26,738 nucleotides of DNA, from assembly GCA_041569895.1 (NCBI GenBank), contig JBFFXF010000085.1, forward strand, positions 1 through 26,738, read 5' to 3'. Every line of letters starts with the position of its first letter. Position 1 is the stretch's first letter. The DNA comes from JBFFXF01 sp041569895. GTDB lineage: Bacteria; Planctomycetota; UBA8108; JACQVS01. Positions 24,470 to 26,738 of the stretch are shown in pieces. The position numbers and the translations under genes are program-made. The notes under the pieces are model-generated. The model saw only the letters and a list, made by a program, of their open reading frames with translations, had not been told where the DNA came from and made no database searches.

Positions 24470-25810
24470 ATGATCATTCTGACCGGCATGGTCGCTGACA
24501 CGCCCGCCCCGTGGCTGTGGATCGCCGCCGCGTCGCTCGTGTTCGGCGTCGCCGTCGCGACGGCGCGGAAGACGCTCGCGGGTTTCTCGCGCAAGGCTCT
24601 GCAGGAGAAGCTCGCGTGGGGCGACCGCGACCGGTTCGTGACGTTCTTCGATCGCCGCGACGAGTACGAGGTCTGCCTGCGTGTCCTCGATCAGGGCACG
24701 CGCATCCTCGTCGTCGTCTGTCTGGCGTTTCTCTTTCCGAGGCCGGTGGTGACGCCCGATCCGGCGGCGCAGCTCGGGTGGTTCCTCCTGGTGATCCTCG
24801 GCGTCGTCGCCTTGCTGGTCGTCTGCCTCGAGCTGATTCCGGGGATTCTCTCGCGCATGTCGCCCGAGGGCCTGATGCTGCGCGCGCTGCCGGTGATCAA
24901 CCTGGTCTACCGGTGCATGGCGGCGCCGATGCGCGGCTACGAGAAGCTGGTCAACGCCGCGGCCGCGGCGATCGGCAGCCAGCCGCCGAGAAAGCCGCTC
25001 GACGTCGTCGAGGAGGAGATCCTCACCGCCGTCGAGGAAGGCGGGCGCGAGGGTCTGCTCCAGGCGACCGAGATGTCGATGATCGAGGCGATCTTCCGAT
25101 TCCGCGACCGGTCCGCGGCCGAGGTGTTGACGCCGAGGACGCAGATGGTCGCGATCGACGTCGACACATCGATTCACGAGGCGGTCCGGATCGCGCGCGA
25201 TTGCGGGCACTCGCGTGTTCCGGTCTACGCGGGGAACAAGGATCGCATCGTCGGCATCCTCTACGCCAAGGACCTGCTCGAGTACTGGGAAAGCCGCGCC
25301 GAGAACGACATCTCGCTGCGTGACGTCGTCCGCAAGGCGCACTTCGTGCCGAAGAACAAGAAGGTGAGCGAGCTCTTCCAGGAGTTCAAGTCGCAGCGGT
25401 TCCACATCGCGATCGTGCAGGACGAGTTCGGCGGCACCTCGGGGCTGATCACCATCGAGGACGTCATCGAGGAGATCCTCGGCGAAATCGAGGACGAGTT
25501 CGAGCTCGACGAGGAACGGTCGCGCATCGTTCGCGTGTCCGCCGGTGAGATCGAGGTCGACGCGCGCGTGCCGGTGAGCGAGTTCAACGCGGCGCACGGA
25601 GCCGAGCTCGAGGCGACCATCCCCGAGGGCAACGGTTTCGACACCGTGGGCGGATTCCTCTTCAGCGCCATGGGACGGATCCCCGCGACCGGCGAGTCGT
25701 ACACGCACGGCACGCTGCGCTTCGAGGTGGTGGACGCGGACGACCGCATGGTGCGGCGGATACGCGTCACCGTCAGCAGGGAGGGCGCCCACAGCGCCAC
25801 GGAGTCCTGA
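24470..25810 (+). CDS. CorC/HlyC-type membrane protein with CBS pair
   Basis: A 446-residue protein. The N-terminal part has three probable helices (about 12-32, 78-97, 104-126), a divergent version of the CNNM/DUF21 membrane domain. A CBS pair follows: VLTPRTQMVAIDVDTS...HSRVPVYAGNKDRIVGILYAKDLL (about 218-272), and HIAIVQDEFGGTSGLITIEDVIEEILGEIEDE (about 310-345). The C-terminus is the CorC_HlyC domain (VDARVPVSEFN, EGNGFDTVGGFLFSAMGRIP, about 360-440). Family members are linked to Mg2+ or Co2+ export and resistance, often misnamed haemolysins. ATG 24470 has GAGG only 2 bases upstream; ATG 24488 is an alternative. It starts 42 bases after the toroid gene and its stop overlaps the probable recO start. 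Its place next to recO suggests a housekeeping role. Confidence 0.9.
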   Translation: MIILTGMVADTPAPWLWIAAASLVFGVAVATARKTLAGFSRKALQEKLAWGDRDRFVTFFDRRDEYEVCLRVLDQGTRILVVVCLAFLFPRPVVTPDPAAQLGWFLLVILGVVALLVVCLELIPGILSRMSPEGLMLRALPVINLVYRCMAAPMRGYEKLVNAAAAAIGSQPPRKPLDVVEEEILTAVEEGGREGLLQATEMSMIEAIFRFRDRSAAEVLTPRTQMVAIDVDTSIHEAVRIARDCGHSRVPVYAGNKDRIVGILYAKDLLEYWESRAENDISLRDVVRKAHFVPKNKKVSELFQEFKSQRFHIAIVQDEFGGTSGLITIEDVIEEILGEIEDEFELDEERSRIVRVSAGEIEVDARVPVSEFNAAHGAELEATIPEGNGFDTVGGFLFSAMGRIPATGESYTHGTLRFEVVDADDRMVRRIRVTVSREGAHSATES

Positions 25811-26646
25811 AGCTTCGCACGCTCGCCATCCCGATCCGCACGGTCGACTTCAGCGACACGAGCCAGGTGGTCTCCTTCTTCACGCGCGACCATGGCGTCG
25901 TCGACGCGATCGCCAAGGGCGTCTACCGAGAGCGGAGCCCATTTCAGGCGCCGTTCGACCTCGCCACGCTGGCGCAGATCGTCTACGTCCACCGCCCGCG
26001 ATCGGAGGCCCTCGCCATCGTCGCCGAGGCCGCCCAGCTGGACGGCTTCCGCGGCATCCGTCGCCTGCAATCCCGCCACGCGGCGGCGACGTACGTCGTG
26101 GAGTTCCTCCGGGCGGTCGGGACGCCCGGAGAGCCCGCACCGGAGCTCTTCGACACCGCGATGACCACGCTCGAACGGCTCGCGGCGGCGGCCGATGAGC
26201 GACGCCTCGCGGAGGCGCTGGCCCGGTTCGAGGCCCGCTCGTTCCGCGCCCTCGGACTGAGCGCCGAGATCGTCGCGTGCGGCGAGTGCGGTCGACCCTG
26301 GGGCCAGGAGGACCGCCCCGTGTTCTTCTCGCCCGACGTGCCGGGGATCCTCTGCCCGTCGTGTCGCGGCGAGCGCACCCGCGCCGGACGCACCGTTTCC
26401 GGGCGCGTCGTCCGCCGCCTGAACGAGCTGGCGCGCGCTGGCGAGCAGGGCGTCCCGGTCGCGGCGACCGCCCTGTCCGCCGCGTCGCGGGCTTCGGTCT
26501 CGCCCGCGGCCTCACCGGCAGGCAACGGCGAGAACGGGCTCGACGACCGCGAGTGGCGCCAGCTCCGCGAGGTCCTGACCCAGCTCCGCGGCCACCTCCT
26601 CGAACGGGAGTTCCGGACCCTGCGCTACACTGCGGCGTTCTTTTGA
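25807..26646 (+). CDS. recO: DNA repair protein RecO, probable CTG start
   Basis: RecO of about 279 residues, which with RecF and RecR loads RecA on SSB-coated gaps. The N-terminal OB fold (LRTLAIPIRTVDFSDTSQV, then FFTRDHGVVDAIAKGVYRE) and central helices are clear. A zinc site follows, with CGECGRPWG and CPSCRGE. The end (LTQLRGHLLEREFRTLRY) is typical of the family. Family homology reaches back to about 25810, but the first ATG/GTG/TTG in frame is GTG 25867, which would delete the first OB strand. The only start-like codon that fits is CTG 25807, which overlaps the previous stop as CTGA with GGAG 2 bases upstream. The CTG choice is an inference; GTG 25867 (259 residues) is the conservative alternative. 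A Ser/Ala/Pro-rich insert lies at about 225-245. Confidence 0.88.
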   Translation: MKLRTLAIPIRTVDFSDTSQVVSFFTRDHGVVDAIAKGVYRERSPFQAPFDLATLAQIVYVHRPRSEALAIVAEAAQLDGFRGIRRLQSRHAAATYVVEFLRAVGTPGEPAPELFDTAMTTLERLAAAADERRLAEALARFEARSFRALGLSAEIVACGECGRPWGQEDRPVFFSPDVPGILCPSCRGERTRAGRTVSGRVVRRLNELARAGEQGVPVAATALSAASRASVSPAASPAGNGENGLDDREWRQLREVLTQLRGHLLEREFRTLRYTAAFF

Positions 26647-26652
26647 GCGTCG

Positions 26653-26738
26653 GTCCTCGTCCTCGTCCTCGTCCTCGGAGCGGAGTCGGACATCGGACAT
26701 CGGACATCGGACTCGGACTCGGTCAGGACTCGGTCATC
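26653..26738. repeat. Mixed 6/7-bp tandem array after recO, cut by the window edge
   Basis: Four GTCCTC units (26653-26676) are followed by GGAGCG, GAGTCG, three GACATCG, two GACTCG, and a further GACTCG and GTCATC running to the window end. It begins 6 bases after the recO stop. GGACTCGGTCATC (26726-26738) is identical to 165-177 in the left-end array. There are no spacers and no gene. Confidence 0.9.

Overview
The window looks like a piece of a very GC-rich bacterial chromosome. I favour a member of the Planctomycetota or a close relative. The reasons are the exported PQQ-type beta-propeller, the secreted squalene-cyclase-fold (alpha/alpha toroid) proteins, the MoxR/DUF58/von Willebrand A cluster, the CxxCH motif in a toroid protein and a eukaryotic-type IMP dehydrogenase. 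This assignment rests on family knowledge, not on a marker gene. I saw no rRNA, tRNA, CRISPR array, transposase, integrase or prophage gene.

Left part (about 200-6,751, all minus strand): a tightly packed housekeeping cluster transcribed guaB, guaA, ribH, nusB, ftsY and then a secreted toroid protein with a haem-c-like CxxCH motif. It covers GMP synthesis, the lumazine step of riboflavin synthesis, transcription antitermination and the SRP receptor. A sigma70-like promoter for guaB is visible at 6853-6880.

Centre (6,752-7,230): a 479-bp divergent control region with the guaB promoter, a weaker promoter candidate and a perfect palindrome for the plus-strand cluster, a 14-bp inverted repeat around the guaB promoter, and leader hairpins.

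Right part (7,231-26,646, all plus strand): a long gene train of moxR, DUF58, two large membrane vWA proteins with internal glutamine-amidotransferase-like regions, an exported beta-propeller, a secreted toroid, a DUF4175-like membrane protein, a 1055-residue exported coiled-coil protein, a second toroid, a CorC/HlyC-type CBS protein and recO. Most junctions overlap by 1-32 bases. The first nine genes look like a bacterial Bat-type (MoxR/vWA) envelope system in which the usual BatC/BatD partners are replaced by exported propeller, toroid and coiled-coil proteins. It is the best candidate here for a poorly described system.

The second theme is the intergenic DNA. Nearly every sizeable gap holds a short tandem array with 6-, 7-, 13- or 14-bp units. 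Two arrays begin on a stop codon and duplicate it (guaA and the DUF4175 gene). Several have guanine-quadruplex patterns, one of them directly on the ribosome-binding site of the haem-motif toroid gene. The arrays at the two ends of the window share the same unit vocabulary.
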